Shown here piece by piece: positions 63,801-64,000 of a stretch of 64,000 nucleotides of DNA. Both the position numbers and the translations under genes were made by a program. The stretch spans positions 744,001-808,000 of the forward strand of contig NC_090165.1 of NCBI RefSeq assembly GCF_017916325.1, given 5' to 3'. Source of the stretch: Leishmania martiniquensis (Eukaryota > Euglenozoa > Kinetoplastea > Trypanosomatida > Trypanosomatidae). The notes beneath the pieces are model-generated. The model ran no database searches. It was given only the letters and a program-made list of their open reading frames with translations, and was not told where the DNA came from. Each line of letters opens with the position of its first letter. The stretch's first letter is position 1.

Positions 63801-64000
63801 CAGCCCGGTCCTCGGTACATTGGCGTTGAAGAGCTCCAGCGACGCCATGAGCCCGACCCCTGCGCCGCCTTCTGCCGCGGTCTTCATGTCGCCTGCACCC
63901 GGCGCGCCCGCAAGCCGACCTTCGATGAGCCCTTTCAAGAGCAAGCTCTCCACTTCCTCCGTGACAGATGTCCCGAGAGAGGAGAGCCGGTTGCGGCGCA
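57825..64000 (-). CDS. RME-8: RME-8/DNAJC13-type endosomal J-domain protein (N-terminus outside window)
   Basis: About 2057 residues are visible and the frame is open through the right edge, so the start is outside the window; family proteins are ~2240-2550 residues, so roughly 200-400 may be missing. Counting from the GTG at 63953, a GYF-2-like domain lies at ~645-700 (WHYTRNG...GPASFSELKELY), and a J-domain at ~965-1035 with the HPD motif in RYHPDKN, so Hsp70 stimulation should be intact. Four IWN-type repeats are visible near 451 (LIWNHTTR), 874 (AIWSPSMR), 1349 (FLWNNSCR) and 1674 (LLWTKSQR). Armadillo-like helices fill the rest. RME-8 acts on early endosomes with Hsc70, SNX1 and WASH to remove clathrin and sort cargo for recycling. 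The last ~40 residues are a disordered, Pro-rich tail. Confidence 0.93.
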   Translation of the reverse strand, partial: RRNRLSSLGTSVTEEVESLLLKGLIEGRLAGAPGAGDMKTAAEGGAGVGLMASLELFNANVPRTGLTWSENRDGLFTENREKLIFNAVEAVLEHFSWVTASRSESSQGSSSGSEMMLDAVNQHFIVEQFQALGRLSVSRIGFSSIALVPSLFKAVGVYSVQALRLNNLAVSFAVIEFLNTLMTPFHNHYEIEHESINKNRLLSAEGFIRSLMEVLRDHIPNESASLLVLELLFFFEFAVCPPYSETTDPAHFKRILRDLVDILGRHLFDLLGRTCDIIRYTAGQLIRVVMEEGDQAQFERMQQLALSEGGILTQFNTAVFSSNRKLRDLARRLIAYWAHGNVPTQDILRRMVPLTLLSFLQSPEQAPPSEQEVEERKKVMQMTAVFRESKTGWFKKSFNPRDVTLEANRSSGNGATAVVSSSAADPATADGGRVRYRLRNVKVVPTINWSMFFYQSKQDHLRPDLIWNHTTRAELKAAVQAELDTFRQYSDMRREKLIAWNYTEFEVVYHSLDSELKIGQHYPRLLFEDAHPVIARPREFFNDMYHRFLLVQDTKSKLECLHGLTLLYMHYAEAIGEFHDVPFLLQMLHNTMDPMMRDRLLLLLAHLLKARHNIKLFLDHDGLAPLMELVTLAHLHIDRPQLKSVSNTIEWAGNLKEMQGQEKEWHYTRNGAKAGPASFSELKELYKRGEVTATSKVWAQGMSGWRALGAVAQLRWGILSADLPSILSLTEVTCTVLDVFLLLCEHYPSVNEEGAIMQPQPKVKRLLSSPAVLPHLVQLLLTFDSGVCSRVHVLLLSLMEVNPLVGRFFLTGVFFFSCLYTASDVLPMCRLLAATHHRQSFQYAAATSDVVRGSILAPLLPPAMVCYLTHHGPEAFADVLLGEYDNPEAIWSPSMRQYLAAKVAAHVADFTPRLLGNNTAVYQYCPIVGVQYESLQRELFCGQYYLRHFCDELRFPNWPLRDAVCFLTDVLQQWRKELSKQPSSLTREKCYEILELKETQPSKQEMRKAYHQLAARYHPDKNPNGREAFEQIQRAYECLAADSVESSEPSPYHISLLLKAQSILFKRGGATLRQYKYAGYGLLLRLLEEEFRAPDALHKDIVLLDPATELCYFTIRNAPLNADELQEENGIHLLADIAAYCFDLITPNSRDTDVHVRIAKHCMLTFSISARFPDCRIKMLREQHIPYLTAKGIAYYQAPELSRACTQACASESRSEKMQSELIRYGSIWHLLQPLFSYDASLEKAGVGLDEEHHKQLFANRAAVFALHAIYALAGIPRPRAMKADSAACKATQGGVGVVGSDSDSEEATATNDLQTTRHAGVYELLQRLLTPFILYKMERQHDSEAEVLALLNSNSDTPYFLWNNSCRAELEELLQMKSQQFREAAFGATDLPSLDTCLADFTYSLHAGEAVVGGVFLRLFISQPNYPIQNPVGFFMALLVALLGKEAIVATEQDSTAVAPPASPSSARRATLKEARLLSARSLRLLSAGYTETLSATASKQMKLLVTLLTPSLPFQTTESATAANGEAMQSAVFLELVLTLAKFLASDACLQALSTVETAMTAVVLLLERLLTHYDDARGTSVLSSEEPDALLGLIRLMLAHRALVQQSLDRGLYIFLLSLFATSPQESVREECCRCLAKGYDDRLVGPQLFLRSSRYLPAAFLEMMKDNVKQACRMLDAWQENPELLWTKSQREELEEQLRASRREIVAALSTDALACWKPSDLASSSRNAKQYGSDGSSNDAGPADRRLRRLQVGGVYVTLYVQQPGWAVRHPKEFLLALLERFVEEASKATSPASASSSGGAAAPDVDVLELLTKAGEILLSNSPGLRDYMTSLGYGSKVDRQLSPATPDRPVNEAVVRYSLQWLREMSRSPACVESTSSSADVLPSLINVIQQYPALTMEALQTLEGFLSNATRRSRVLEYALRDRIPETLLQYLEEGLPDSASTAADVSAATIRAALVKVIKALLAVPDEAHIPHIQALLDKSAVWAKYKNQSHDMFLTQTLFGGYLTASSSRQTASAAATLSLTAPTTAEANTRSEPPPLEDHSGAPPPL

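Overview
This window looks like a piece of a kinetoplastid chromosome, most likely Leishmania or a very close relative. All twelve protein genes I can support are intronless and lie on the minus strand. The spacers are rich in polypyrimidine tracts in the mRNA sense, as expected for trans-splicing in a polycistronic unit transcribed from right to left. (TA)n, (GT)n and (GA)n tracts are frequent, the gene set is trypanosomatid in character, and three copies of a SIDER2-type retroposon lie in 3' UTR positions. I saw no strand switch, tRNA, rRNA or telomeric repeat. I cannot fix the species or chromosome from sequence alone.

In transcription order (right to left) the genes are: an RME-8/DNAJC13-type endosomal co-chaperone whose N-terminus lies outside the window (57.8-64.0 kb); a small CCCH zinc-finger protein (56.3-56.8 kb); a 16.2 kb stretch with no convincing gene; two paralogous two-RRM RNA-binding proteins (38.5-40.1 and 32.6-34.1 kb), each followed by more than 4 kb of spacer; an Ariadne-type RBR ubiquitin ligase (26.5-28.0 kb); an unrecognised 765-residue protein (21.6-23.9 kb); a WD40 protein (18.0-20.7 kb); a patatin-like lipase (14.0-16.7 kb); a protein kinase fused to a B-box and a right-handed beta-helix (9.5-12.5 kb); a mitochondrial RsfS/Iojap ribosome factor (6.6-7.7 kb); a protein with a HORMA-like start and a long disordered tail (3.8-5.4 kb); and a B-box/coiled-coil protein (0.4-2.3 kb).

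The left 28 kb and right 6 kb are ordinary gene-dense sequence. The middle, 28.0-57.8 kb, is about 12% coding and holds only three genes, all predicted RNA-binding regulators. In kinetoplastids, where control is mostly post-transcriptional, very long UTRs on such regulators suggest that they are themselves tightly controlled at the mRNA level.

The most striking repeat is a 425 bp core at 24.7, 29.6 and 36.5 kb, in one orientation and with one difference seen among copies. Each copy follows one of three consecutive genes (RBR ligase, RBP-1, RBP-2). This could put those mRNAs under shared SIDER2-type decay control and could allow homologous recombination to delete or amplify the genes in between. 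Several start sites were reset to the first ATG, because the longest open frames begin at GTG or TTG, or run upstream of a likely splice acceptor.
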